A stretch of DNA of 22,082 bases from Clostridiales bacterium UBA3953 (GTDB taxonomy: Bacteria > Bacillota > Clostridia > Oscillospirales > CAG-272), in contig DGDL01000017.1 in assembly GCA_002385415.1 (NCBI GenBank), forward strand, positions 1 through 22,082, written 5' to 3'. Positions 6,820 through 13,533 of the stretch are shown in pieces (positions within the stretch are counted from its first letter, which is position 1; each line of letters begins with the position of its first letter). Both the position numbers and the translations under genes were made by a program. The notes under the pieces were generated by a model that saw only the letters and a program-made list of their open reading frames with translations, made no database searches and had not been told where the DNA came from.

Positions 6820-7737
6820 TAGTGTTTTGACCTCCTCAATTATGCCGCTCGGCGTCGATGCGCCGGCGGTAATTCCCACTTTATATACAGGCGGCGACGT
6901 CAAGCCCGCACCGGCAGGCGACGCAAGCCATTCCCGCAGCTCGGATACATTTTCAATAAGCAGCGTTGGGGTACCGTTTCGCCTCGCCGTTTCATACAAG
7001 CGATTTGTGTTCGAGCTGTTTTTCCCGCCGACAACTATCATCAGGTCGACTTTTTTTGACAGCTCATCAGCCTCGGCTTGCCGATTTTCCGTCACTCTAC
7101 ATATTGTATCAAAAATTTTTACTTTTGTATATACCTTTTTAATAATTTTTTTAGAAATTTTATAATCTTTTAGCAGGTGGGTCGTCTGCGCGACCATAAT
7201 TGCGCCGTTTTCTTCGGCCTCGGGCAGACTGCGCAGCATATCGGCCGCCTGCTCGAGTGCCTCTGCCGACGCAAAAACAAAAACCGGCCCGTCAGCGAAG
7301 CTGCGTATACCTATAACCTCCGGGTGACATTCGTCGCCGATTATTACGGTAACGGCACCCGGATGCTCCGCTACGAGTCGGTGTATGCGCTTGACCGACG
7401 GGCATGTGCAGTCTTCAAAGCTGAAATGCGGATATTTTTCCGAAAGCGCGCGAAGCTTTTGTGTGATCTCTTTTGTTATGCCGTGCGCTCGAGTGACAAG
7501 TTTTACCGGACGCTCCGGCAACGCCGATTCGGCCAGCGCGTCTATCATATCCTCGCTTATGGCACGCACGCCGAGCTCCTCTAGCTCCGCAACTATGCCG
7601 GGGTTGTGTATAAGCTTGCCAAGCGTGTAGATTTGCGTTTTGCCGCTTTTGTTTTCGGCCAAAAGCCTGCGCACAGTATCGACGGCGCGCTTGACGCCGT
7701 AACAAAATCCGGCACGCTTGGCGACTATAATCTCCAT
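5593..7737 (-). CDS. ispH: IspH (HMBPP reductase) fused to S1-type ribosomal protein
   Basis: This is a 714-residue two-part protein. Residues 1-about 300 are 4-hydroxy-3-methylbut-2-enyl diphosphate reductase, the last step of the MEP isoprenoid pathway (product IPP/DMAPP). The three iron-sulfur cysteines are present as Cys12 (FCYGV), Cys112 (DCTCP) and Cys213 (TICRV), with LIHNP (42-46), CHPEV (137-141), the AQTT loop and GASTPSG. Residues about 345-700 hold four S1 RNA-binding repeats, including SYGAFVDLGGVDGMVHTSELSW and SFGAFAELVPGVDGLIHISQL, as in short Bacillota RpsA. Such fusions are known in Clostridia. The ATG at 7737 lies five bases after the plsC stop. A strong internal SD and ATG at 6819 (listed separately) could also produce S1 alone. 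The carboxyl tail is acidic. Confidence 0.96.
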   Translation of the reverse strand: MEIIVAKRAGFCYGVKRAVDTVRRLLAENKSGKTQIYTLGKLIHNPGIVAELEELGVRAISEDMIDALAESALPERPVKLVTRAHGITKEITQKLRALSEKYPHFSFEDCTCPSVKRIHRLVAEHPGAVTVIIGDECHPEVIGIRSFADGPVFVFASAEALEQAADMLRSLPEAEENGAIMVAQTTHLLKDYKISKKIIKKVYTKVKIFDTICRVTENRQAEADELSKKVDLMIVVGGKNSSNTNRLYETARRNGTPTLLIENVSELREWLASPAGAGLTSPPVYKVGITAGASTPSGIIEEVKTLMTEQEKNLTAATAANAAETYDENDFAGMLEESLKTINIGETVSGTITFVSAAEVHVDLGTKFTGIIPQSEVSDDPMYDITEELKVGDEIKAVVTHVSDKDGTAMLSKKRADSVLAWQKVQDAYRNDDIIEGKVTEVIKGGVLFDVGATRVFVPASQTGVRRGDDLSVLVGTKQRARIIELDERRRRAVASIAVVKREERKALEEQFWATVEVGKKYTGQVKSLTSYGAFVDLGGVDGMVHTSELSWTRIKDPSEVVSVGDVIDVYVKDFDPERKRVSLTYKTEENNPWRIFTSKYEIGDTAEVKIVSLTSFGAFAELVPGVDGLIHISQLADHRVNTPADAVSVGDVVNVKIIDIDYENQKISLSIRALLEEQALGEDQYEQAEQDETQPFYSTDSPSDIEIGDDSDN
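6829..6837 (-). promoter_or_regulatory. Internal Shine-Dalgarno site at the IspH/S1 boundary
   Basis: GAGGAGGTC on the coding strand lies nine bases before ATG 6819. It also encodes Glu-Glu-Val of the fusion, so it could be chance, but its strength and position exactly at the domain boundary argue for function. Confidence 0.55.
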
Positions 7738-7742
7738 GCCAG

Positions 7743-8345
7743 TCAGTCCTCTATCATCTCGGTTATCTTTTTGAAGATATACTCTGAAACGCGTTTATAT
7801 TCTTCGGGAGTGCGGGCGGCAATGCCGTACTCCTCGGGATAAATCGGCTTGCCTATCCGCACGTCGATGCGTCGGAAAGGCACGATCCGATAGTTTTTCG
7901 TCTGTATGCACACGGGCAGCACCGGCACTTTGGCGCGCGACGCTATCATCGCTATCCCGTGCTTGACAGGAGTTGTGCGGGGGTCAACGCCGATGTGGCG
8001 CGTGCCCTGGGGATAATAGCCGACCATCTCGCCCTGCTCGAGCAGCCGAAGCGTTGTTTTAATGGCTCCGACGTCGCCGCTGCCCCGCTTTATCGGAAAT
8101 GCGCCCAGCGCTCTTATCAGTCTCCGCAATATAGGCACACGGTAAAGCTCGGCTTTCGCAAGATAGCGCAGCTGCCTTTTCAGCGCTGCGGCAAGTACTA
8201 TAACGTCAAAGTTGGATATGTGATTTGCGCAGACAAGACAGCCGCCCTCAGGCAGCTCATTTTCAGAGCCGGTTATATGAATGTTAAATATTTTCATCAC
8301 GAGCGGCCGAAAACACTTATATGCCCACGCATAGAATTTCGTCAC
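7743..8345 (-). CDS. plsC: 1-acyl-sn-glycerol-3-phosphate acyltransferase (PlsC)
   Basis: PlsC adds the second acyl chain to lysophosphatidate at the membrane, giving phosphatidic acid. The 200-residue length is typical. The catalytic motif NHISNFD places His42 and Asp47 in the H-x4-D arrangement; GAFPIKRG (81-88) is motif II-like, and the later motif reads YPQGTR (111-116) where FPEGTR is usual, so the family Glu is Gln here. VPVLPVCI (140-147) matches the last conserved block. The start is GTG at 8345-8343, overlapping the cmk stop by four bases (GTGA), so translation is coupled. The order flavoprotein - cmk - plsC - ispH/S1 is a common clostridial arrangement. Confidence 0.93.
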   Translation of the reverse strand: MTKFYAWAYKCFRPLVMKIFNIHITGSENELPEGGCLVCANHISNFDVIVLAAALKRQLRYLAKAELYRVPILRRLIRALGAFPIKRGSGDVGAIKTTLRLLEQGEMVGYYPQGTRHIGVDPRTTPVKHGIAMIASRAKVPVLPVCIQTKNYRIVPFRRIDVRIGKPIYPEEYGIAARTPEEYKRVSEYIFKKITEMIED

Positions 8346-9022
8346 TTCACAAGCTCCCCCAGCTTTGCTCGTACTATCTCAAGCGCCGCCTCCAGCGTTT
8401 CATCGGGCGGCATGTTTGTGTTGTCAAGCAGCACTGCATCGGCGGCCGGTACACATGGCGCCTGCGCGCGTGTGGAGTCCTGATGGTCGCGCCGCTGCAT
8501 GTCGGCGCGTACCTCCTCAAATGTCGTTTCAACTCCTTTTTCAAGCAGCTCCAGCCAGCGCCGATGTGCGCGGCTTTCAAGGCTGGCCGAAAGAAATATC
8601 TTCACATCGGCGTCGGGCAGTATTACCGTGCCTATGTCCCGCCCGTCCATGACTGTATCGTGATTTTTCGCGGCCTCGCGCTGCACGTCGAGCAGCTTCT
8701 TTCGCACGGCGGGTATCGCCGCGACAGCCGAGGCGTACATGGATATTTCTGGCAGCCTGATTTTATCGCCGTAATCGACGCCGTTGACAAGCACTTGCTG
8801 CCCCCCGCATGAATAATCGAGCCGTATATCGACGTTTTCCAGCGCATCTTCAACCGCCGACGCGTCCGAGACGTCAATACCATGCTCGTACATATAGTAC
8901 CCCACCGAGCGGTATATAGCGCCGGTGTCGACGTATTTGAATCCCAGCTTTCGCGCCAGTTTTTTTGCCAGCACGCTTTTGCCGGCGCCCGAAGGCCCGT
9001 CGATGGCTATATTGTAACTCAT
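8342..9022 (-). CDS. cmk: (d)CMP kinase
   Basis: Cytidylate kinase phosphorylates CMP and dCMP with ATP, feeding RNA, DNA and phospholipid synthesis in the cytosol. It has 226 residues, the usual size. The P-loop GPSGAGKS is at residues 9-16, followed by YVDTGAIYRSVGYY, the CMP-binding block. DGRDIGTVILPDADVKIFLSAS and the lid region RRDHQDSTRAQAP are characteristic of Cmk. The ATG at 9022 has an AGAGGTTA SD. It overlaps plsC by four bases and follows the flavoprotein gene after a 62-base gap. No irregularities. Confidence 0.96.
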   Translation of the reverse strand: MSYNIAIDGPSGAGKSVLAKKLARKLGFKYVDTGAIYRSVGYYMYEHGIDVSDASAVEDALENVDIRLDYSCGGQQVLVNGVDYGDKIRLPEISMYASAVAAIPAVRKKLLDVQREAAKNHDTVMDGRDIGTVILPDADVKIFLSASLESRAHRRWLELLEKGVETTFEEVRADMQRRDHQDSTRAQAPCVPAADAVLLDNTNMPPDETLEAALEIVRAKLGELVK

Positions 9023-9084
9023 CTTAACCTCTGTGTAAACGAAAATATATGCCTATGCGCGTTTTCCGGCGCGCAAAAATAAAC

Positions 9085-10320
9085 TCAGCTTTGCGCCGCC
9101 GCTATGCCCGCGGCGCGTCCGGTACAAAATGCAATCTGAAGGTTGAATCCCCCTGTATAGGCATCGACATCTATTACCTCGCCCGCAAAATAAAGCCCGC
9201 GAATCTTTTTGCACTCCATAGTTTTTGGGGACAGTTCGGTCACCTTAACGCCGCCCGAGGTGACAATCGCCTCATCGATGGGTCGCGTGCGTCTGACGGT
9301 GCATGTTAGCCCCTTCAGCAGGGAAACGAGCGTTGCGCGCTCGGCTTTGGTAACGGAGTGGACTTTGCGGTGCGGGTCGATGCCCGACAGTTTGACAATA
9401 ACGGGTATCAGTTTTGCCGGCAAGAGATCGCCAAGTGAGCTTATAAAGTCGCGGTTTGAGTATTTGGCGAAATCGGACAGTACTCGCGCATCGAGCCGGC
9501 GCAGGTCGAGTGCGGGCTTGAGGTCGATCGAAATGCGGTACTTGCCGGGCGCAAAACCGGCAAGATATGACGATGCCGAAAGTATCATCGGCCCGCTTAC
9601 ACCGAAATGCGTAAATATCATTTCGCCGAAATCTTCGTACACGGTTTTGCTCGACTCGGTGTCAATTACCTTCAGCGCCACGTTTTTAAGCGAAAGCCCC
9701 ATCGCCTCGGCGCACCAGCTTTCGACAGTCTCAAGCGGCACAAGCGCAGGTTTTGGAGGCACAACCTCTATCCCGAGCGCCTCGGCAAACCTAAACCCGT
9801 CGCCCTCGGAGCCGGTTGCGGGATAGGACATGCCGCCCGTCGCGACAATGACGCGGTCAAAGCTATACATGCTTTTTGCGGTGCGAAGACCTTTCACTTC
9901 CCCGCCCTCTTCGCAAATCCCGGTCACTCGCTCGCGGATAACGTGGCAGTTTTTTGTCACCTCGCGTCGCAGAGCGCCCACCACGTCGGACGCTTTATCC
10001 GACACCGGAAACACGCGCCTTCCGCGCTCGGTTTTAAGCGGCACGCCAAGCGTCTCGAACCACGCCATCACATCCTGCGGCGAAAAAGCGTACAGCGACG
10101 AGTATAGAAACCGGGGATTGGTCGGCACAGAGCGCAAAAACTCGTCCGGCGGGCAGTTGTTTGTCAGATTGCAGCGGCCTTTTCCGGTGATACCGAGCTT
10201 TAGGCCGAGCCTGTCTTTACGCTCGAAGAGCGTGACATTTGCGCCCGCCTCCGACGCGAAGATTGCCGCCGTCATACCCGCCGGCCCGCCGCCCACCACC
10301 GCCACATTCACGGGCGGCAT
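9085..10320 (-). CDS. HI0933/BaiN-type FAD-dependent oxidoreductase
   Basis: This is a 411-residue flavoprotein of the HI0933 (YhiN) family, often annotated as aminoacetone oxidase-like or NAD(P)/FAD-dependent oxidoreductase. FAD is bound by VVGGGPAGMTAA at residues 8-19, with Glu33 at the end of the second strand (LFERKDRLG). GITGKGRCNLTNN (43-55) is a family signature, VIVATGGMSYPATGS is the ATG motif, and the end carries GLYFAGEVIDVDAYTGGFN followed by LQIA, closing the FAD site. The ATG at 10320 follows a GGAGG SD. The true substrate of most members is unknown; BaiN is a bile-acid reductase. It precedes cmk in the same orientation, as in many Clostridia, without a clear functional link. 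Confidence 0.92.
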   Translation of the reverse strand: MPPVNVAVVGGGPAGMTAAIFASEAGANVTLFERKDRLGLKLGITGKGRCNLTNNCPPDEFLRSVPTNPRFLYSSLYAFSPQDVMAWFETLGVPLKTERGRRVFPVSDKASDVVGALRREVTKNCHVIRERVTGICEEGGEVKGLRTAKSMYSFDRVIVATGGMSYPATGSEGDGFRFAEALGIEVVPPKPALVPLETVESWCAEAMGLSLKNVALKVIDTESSKTVYEDFGEMIFTHFGVSGPMILSASSYLAGFAPGKYRISIDLKPALDLRRLDARVLSDFAKYSNRDFISSLGDLLPAKLIPVIVKLSGIDPHRKVHSVTKAERATLVSLLKGLTCTVRRTRPIDEAIVTSGGVKVTELSPKTMECKKIRGLYFAGEVIDVDAYTGGFNLQIAFCTGRAAGIAAAQS

Positions 10321-10359
10321 TAGCGTCCGGCCTCCGGTGTGTCCGAATTGCCTATAATG

Positions 10360-11226
10360 TCAGGAGTGTATGCGTTTATCATAAACGTCGTATCTGTCCC
10401 ATATCGCTTCAAGCCGGTCGAACAGCTCGCCCAGCTCGTCGCGTTTCTTTTGAGCAATTGCAACAATCAGCGCGTTGATAATCGAAAGCGGCGCGACAAG
10501 CGTATCGACAAACGATGCCATCTCGCTTTTTGCAAGCAGTCTGCAGTCGGCAGGCAGGGCGATTGGCGAGTCGGAGCTGTCGGTCAGCGCAATGACGCTT
10601 GCCCCGCGCGATTTTGCATACTCGACGGCGTTGATTATGCGCTTCGAGTATCGCGGGAAGGAAATCGCAAGCACGACATCTTCCGGTTTGATGCGAAGCA
10701 GGCTTTCGAAAATCTCGCTGCCGCTGGTTGTCTGAACAAGCTGAGTTTCCTCGAAAATCAGCCTGAAATAAAAGTGGGCAAATGTCGCAAGCGAAGCCGA
10801 CGAGCGCATCCCGATAATGTAAATGCGCCTTGCCTGTAGCAGCATGTCCACAGCACGGTTGAAATCCTCGCGCGAGATGGTCTCGAGCGTTGCGCGCAGG
10901 CGTTTCATGTCGGAGTTCATTACCTGCTCGAGTATGTCGCCGTCGCCAAGCCGCTCGCCCGCAACGCTCAACCGCTGCCGAGAGGTAAGCATCGTGCGGA
11001 TATGGTCGCGCAGCGACTCTTGCAGAGCCGGATAGCTTTCATAGCCCAGCGCATTTGCGAAGCGGACGACGGTGGACTCCGAAACGCCCACCTCTTTGCC
11101 CAGTTTTGCGGCTGTCAGATATGCGGCGCGGTCGTATGAATTTAAGATAAATTGGCCGATTGCGCGCTGCCCTTTCGACAGCTCGGGCATCAAAGTTTTA
11201 ATCTGACTTAAAATATTTTGTTTCAT
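10360..11226 (-). CDS. MurR/RpiR-family transcriptional regulator
   Basis: This 288-residue regulator has an amino-terminal helix-turn-helix (residues about 38-63, KLGKEVGVSESTVVRFANALG, 21 residues split as KLGKEVGVSE and STVVRFANALG) and a SIS sugar-phosphate-binding domain (about 130-260). The latter contains RIYIIGMRSSASLA and the strand-loop ALTDSSDSPIA. Members sense sugar phosphates and control carbohydrate or amino-sugar genes. The ATG at 11226 overlaps the purD stop as ATGA, so the regulator is translated with purD. No adjacent sugar-use operon is in the same orientation; its target could be distant, for example the nutrient genes elsewhere in this window. The specific ligand is unknown. 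Confidence 0.92.
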   Translation of the reverse strand: MKQNILSQIKTLMPELSKGQRAIGQFILNSYDRAAYLTAAKLGKEVGVSESTVVRFANALGYESYPALQESLRDHIRTMLTSRQRLSVAGERLGDGDILEQVMNSDMKRLRATLETISREDFNRAVDMLLQARRIYIIGMRSSASLATFAHFYFRLIFEETQLVQTTSGSEIFESLLRIKPEDVVLAISFPRYSKRIINAVEYAKSRGASVIALTDSSDSPIALPADCRLLAKSEMASFVDTLVAPLSIINALIVAIAQKKRDELGELFDRLEAIWDRYDVYDKRIHS

Positions 11227-12497
11227 TTTAAATTACGGCCTATATCGGTGCGATAATGAGCACCCTTAAATTTTATCTTCGCGACGCCGGCATAAGCCCT
11301 TGCCGCTGCCTCCTCCAGGTTATTGCCGAGCGCCGTGACACCGAGCACACGACCGCCCGCCGTAACTGTTTGACCGTCTTTTTCGGCTGTACCGGCATGA
11401 TAGACGAATATATCGTCGCCGGCCGCCTCGTCAAGTCCGGTTATCGGAAAGCCTTTTTCGTATTTTACGGGATATCCCCCGCTCGCCATGCAAACGCAGA
11501 CCGCGGCGCGGCTGTCCCATTCGATTTGAAGCTCCCGAAGCTTTCCGTCGATAGCAGCGTCCATGACATCCAGCAGATCTGTTTTCATCAGCGGAAGCAC
11601 CACCTGCGCCTCCGGGTCGCCAAATCGCGCGTTGTACTCAATGACTTTAGGCCCGTCCGCCGTAATCATCATCTGGAAATAGATAACACCGCGGAACACA
11701 CGTCCTTCGGCAGCCAGCGCCGCTATTGTGGGCATAAATATCTCCCTCATGCAGCGCTCCGCAAGTTCGGGCGTGTAGTGCGGGCTGGGCGCAATCGCTC
11801 CCATTCCGCCGGTGTTCGGGCCTCTGTCGCCGTCAAACACCCTTTTATGGTCCTGCGCAGACACCATGGGCGACACTGTCTCGCCGTCCGTAAAGGCGAG
11901 CACTGTCAGTTCCGGCCCGGTAAGATATTCTTCGACCACCACGCGGTCGCCCGAGCGTCCGAACGCCTTTTCGCGCATTATGGAATTAATCGCGTCGACC
12001 GCCTCCGCGCGATTTTGCGCTATACTTGCACCCTTACCCAGCGCAAGCCCGTCTGCTTTTATAACGACGGGGTATTTATCTGTGCGGTCGATATACTCTA
12101 TTGCCAAATCCGGGTCGCAGAACACCTCATAGGCGGCGGTCGGGATGCCGTATTTTTTCATCAGCCCTTTTGCGAATACTTTGCTGCCCTCGATTTCGGC
12201 GGCAGCCGCAGTAGGTCCGAATGTGCGTATGCCCGCAGCCTGCAGCCGGTCGACAAGCCCGAGTGCGAGCGGATCGTCGGGCGCCACGAAAACGCAGCCG
12301 ACGCTAAGCTCTTGCGCGGCTGCAACAATCCCGTCAAGATCCGTCGCGGCAACAGGCAGGCACTCTGCCAGCTTCGCTATTCCTGCATTGCCGGGCGCGG
12401 CATAGAGCTTTCCGCAGCGCGGACTTTCGCTCAGCTTTTTGATAATTGCATGTTCGCGGCCTCCGCCGCCTACCACAAGGATGTCGATTTTTTTCAT
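11223..12497 (-). CDS. purD: Phosphoribosylamine-glycine ligase (GAR synthetase)
   Basis: PurD joins glycine to 5-phosphoribosylamine using ATP, the second step of de novo purine synthesis. The 424-residue length is standard. The amino-terminal block ILVVGGGGREHAI (residues 5-17) is the family start. The ATP-grasp core includes FAKGLMKKYGIPTA, VVIKADGLALGKGA and the signature GDRGPNTGGMGAIAP; EYNARFGDPEAQVVLP carries the metal-binding Glu/Asn. It is the first gene after a consensus promoter, and is separate from other pur genes in this window. The stop overlaps the start of an RpiR-type regulator (ATGA), an odd partner for a purine gene. Confidence 0.97.
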   Translation of the reverse strand: MKKIDILVVGGGGREHAIIKKLSESPRCGKLYAAPGNAGIAKLAECLPVAATDLDGIVAAAQELSVGCVFVAPDDPLALGLVDRLQAAGIRTFGPTAAAAEIEGSKVFAKGLMKKYGIPTAAYEVFCDPDLAIEYIDRTDKYPVVIKADGLALGKGASIAQNRAEAVDAINSIMREKAFGRSGDRVVVEEYLTGPELTVLAFTDGETVSPMVSAQDHKRVFDGDRGPNTGGMGAIAPSPHYTPELAERCMREIFMPTIAALAAEGRVFRGVIYFQMMITADGPKVIEYNARFGDPEAQVVLPLMKTDLLDVMDAAIDGKLRELQIEWDSRAAVCVCMASGGYPVKYEKGFPITGLDEAAGDDIFVYHAGTAEKDGQTVTAGGRVLGVTALGNNLEEAAARAYAGVAKIKFKGAHYRTDIGRNLK

Positions 12498-12574
12498 CTG
12501 ACGGTTTATATCCTTATTTATTTGTTATTTTTGTTGCTAATATGTATACCGGATAAACAGCTTTTGCACCATCA

Positions 12575-12603
12575 ATTATACCTTTCCCCGCCCTGCTTGT
12601 CAA
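12575..12603 (-). promoter_or_regulatory. Consensus sigma-A promoter of the purD block
   Basis: On the minus strand, TTGACA (12603-12598) and TATAAT (12580-12575) are both perfect and exactly 17 bases apart. Transcription would start near 12568, leaving a leader of about 70 AT-rich bases. The leader is too short for a purine riboswitch and shows no strong hairpin. Confidence 0.85.
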
Positions 12604-12786
12604 GTTTTATCATGCTTTGCAACATGTCAAAAAACAGTCTCGCCCATGCAAGTTTCCGCGCCGCGTCTTTCATTTATTCATTCGCCGGCAACAGCGCTTA
12701 TTATTTTATAATTGTCGCAAAAGGTAATTATTAATAAAATCTTGATATTTGTTTCAAGGATTCTTATTTATTTTGGCACAATAAAA
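12604..12786. other. AT-rich divergent spacer between purD and hpf
   Basis: Between the two divergent promoters I see no ORF with an SD, no strong hairpin and no RNA gene. An operator for either promoter could lie here, but no clear palindrome stands out. Confidence 0.4.
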
Positions 12787-12795
12787 TGATATAAT
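12787..12795 (+). promoter_or_regulatory. Extended -10 promoter of hpf
   Basis: TGA followed by TATAAT (12790-12795) is an extended -10 element; the -35 region at 17-base spacing is poor (AT-rich). The leader would be about 35 bases, ending in AAAGGAGA before ATG 12838. Confidence 0.55.
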
Positions 12796-12837
12796 TAATT
12801 TGCACCAAAATAACGGGCAAAGGAGACGGTACGCAAT

Positions 12838-13371
12838 ATGAAAATCAATGTAGTCGGCAGACGTATCGATGTCACGGATGACCTCAAGGGATGGTTTGAG
12901 AAAAAGCTTTCGAAATTCGACAAGTTTTTCCGTGACGATGCGGTTGCACATATCACGCTTAGACGCGAGCGCGGAAAGGAGATTCTGGAGCTGACCATCA
13001 CTTCCGGCGGCACATTTTACCGCAGCGAGCAGGAAGACTCAACGTTCCAAAACGCGCTTGACGAAGCAATGGAGGCCATAGAGCGCCAAATCCGCAAAAA
13101 CAAGACCCGACTTGAAAAAAGGCTGCGCGAAGGCGCGTTTCTGCCCGATGCCGCATCGCCAACAGAGACCGTCGAGGAAGAAGGAGAATTCAAAATCCGC
13201 GTAAAGGAATTCCCCATCAAACCTATGTCGCCCGAAGAAGCAATTTTGCAGATGAATCTGCTTGAACACTCGTTTTACGTCTTTATCAACGACGAAACGG
13301 GAGATACTAATGTTGTCTACAAGCGCAAAGACAACAACTACGGATTGATCGTGCCGTCGGACGAAGAATAA
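12838..13371 (+). CDS. hpf: Long-form ribosome hibernation promoting factor
   Basis: Long HPF joins 70S ribosomes into inactive 100S dimers in stationary phase or stress. The 177-residue length fits the long Bacillota form. Residues 1-about 97 are the RaiA/S30AE domain (NVVGRRIDVTDDLKGWFEKK, then a Lys/Arg-rich helix) that binds the decoding region. A charged linker (about 100-117) leads to the carboxyl dimerisation domain, with KEFPIKPMSPEEAILQMNLL (123-142) and HSFYVFINDETG (144-155). The start is clear: AAAGGAGA sits just ahead of ATG 12838. It is a single-gene unit closed by two hairpins. Confidence 0.96.
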   Translation: MKINVVGRRIDVTDDLKGWFEKKLSKFDKFFRDDAVAHITLRRERGKEILELTITSGGTFYRSEQEDSTFQNALDEAMEAIERQIRKNKTRLEKRLREGAFLPDAASPTETVEEEGEFKIRVKEFPIKPMSPEEAILQMNLLEHSFYVFINDETGDTNVVYKRKDNNYGLIVPSDEE

Positions 13372-13381
13372 AACATAGCCG

Positions 13382-13404
13382 GCCGGGTGGAATTTCCGCC
13401 CGGC
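13382..13404 (+). terminator. Hairpin just after hpf
   Basis: GCCGGGTGG (13382-13390) pairs with CCGCCCGGC (13396-13404) with one G-T pair and an AATTT loop. It lacks a T-run, so it may protect the 3' end or assist the terminator that follows. Confidence 0.5.
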
Positions 13405-13411
13405 TGCCTCT

Positions 13412-13448
13412 AATACCCGCGGTTTGTTAAAAACTGCGGGTATTTTTT
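13412..13448 (+). terminator. Rho-independent terminator of hpf
   Basis: A 14-bp stem (13412-13425 with 13431-13444, one G-T pair), a 5-base loop, and a T-run through 13448. Read on the plus strand 40 to 75 bases after the hpf stop. Confidence 0.88.
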
Positions 13449-13458
13449 GCTATTCCCG

Positions 13459-13487
13459 TTTACATTGCGGTTACTTTATGGTATAAT
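13459..13487 (+). promoter_or_regulatory. Strong sigma-A promoter of the GH106-like gene
   Basis: TTTACA (13459-13464), a 17-base spacer ending in TGG, and TATAAT (13482-13487): both a good -35 and an extended -10. The predicted start is near 13494, about 40 bases before the GTG start at 13534. Confidence 0.8.
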
Positions 13488-13533
13488 TTATTAACTTAAA
13501 GGTCCTATGTTATAAACGGAGGTGAGGCATGCG

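Noticed and set aside
9050..9080. Hairpin GCGCG/CGCGC between the flavoprotein gene and cmk
   Set aside because: The stem is short and the T-run lies on the wrong side for the minus-strand transcript.
12498..12568. Possible purine riboswitch ahead of purD
   Set aside because: The leader is only about 70 AT-rich bases with no paired elements matching the purine aptamer.
11256..12734. A 492-codon open frame antisense to purD
   Set aside because: purD is unmistakable on the other strand; the antisense translation is Arg/His/Cys-rich without domains.
13522..13533. GTG 13522 as the start of the GH106-like gene
   Set aside because: It lies inside the SD GGAGGTGA; GTG 13534 has proper spacing.
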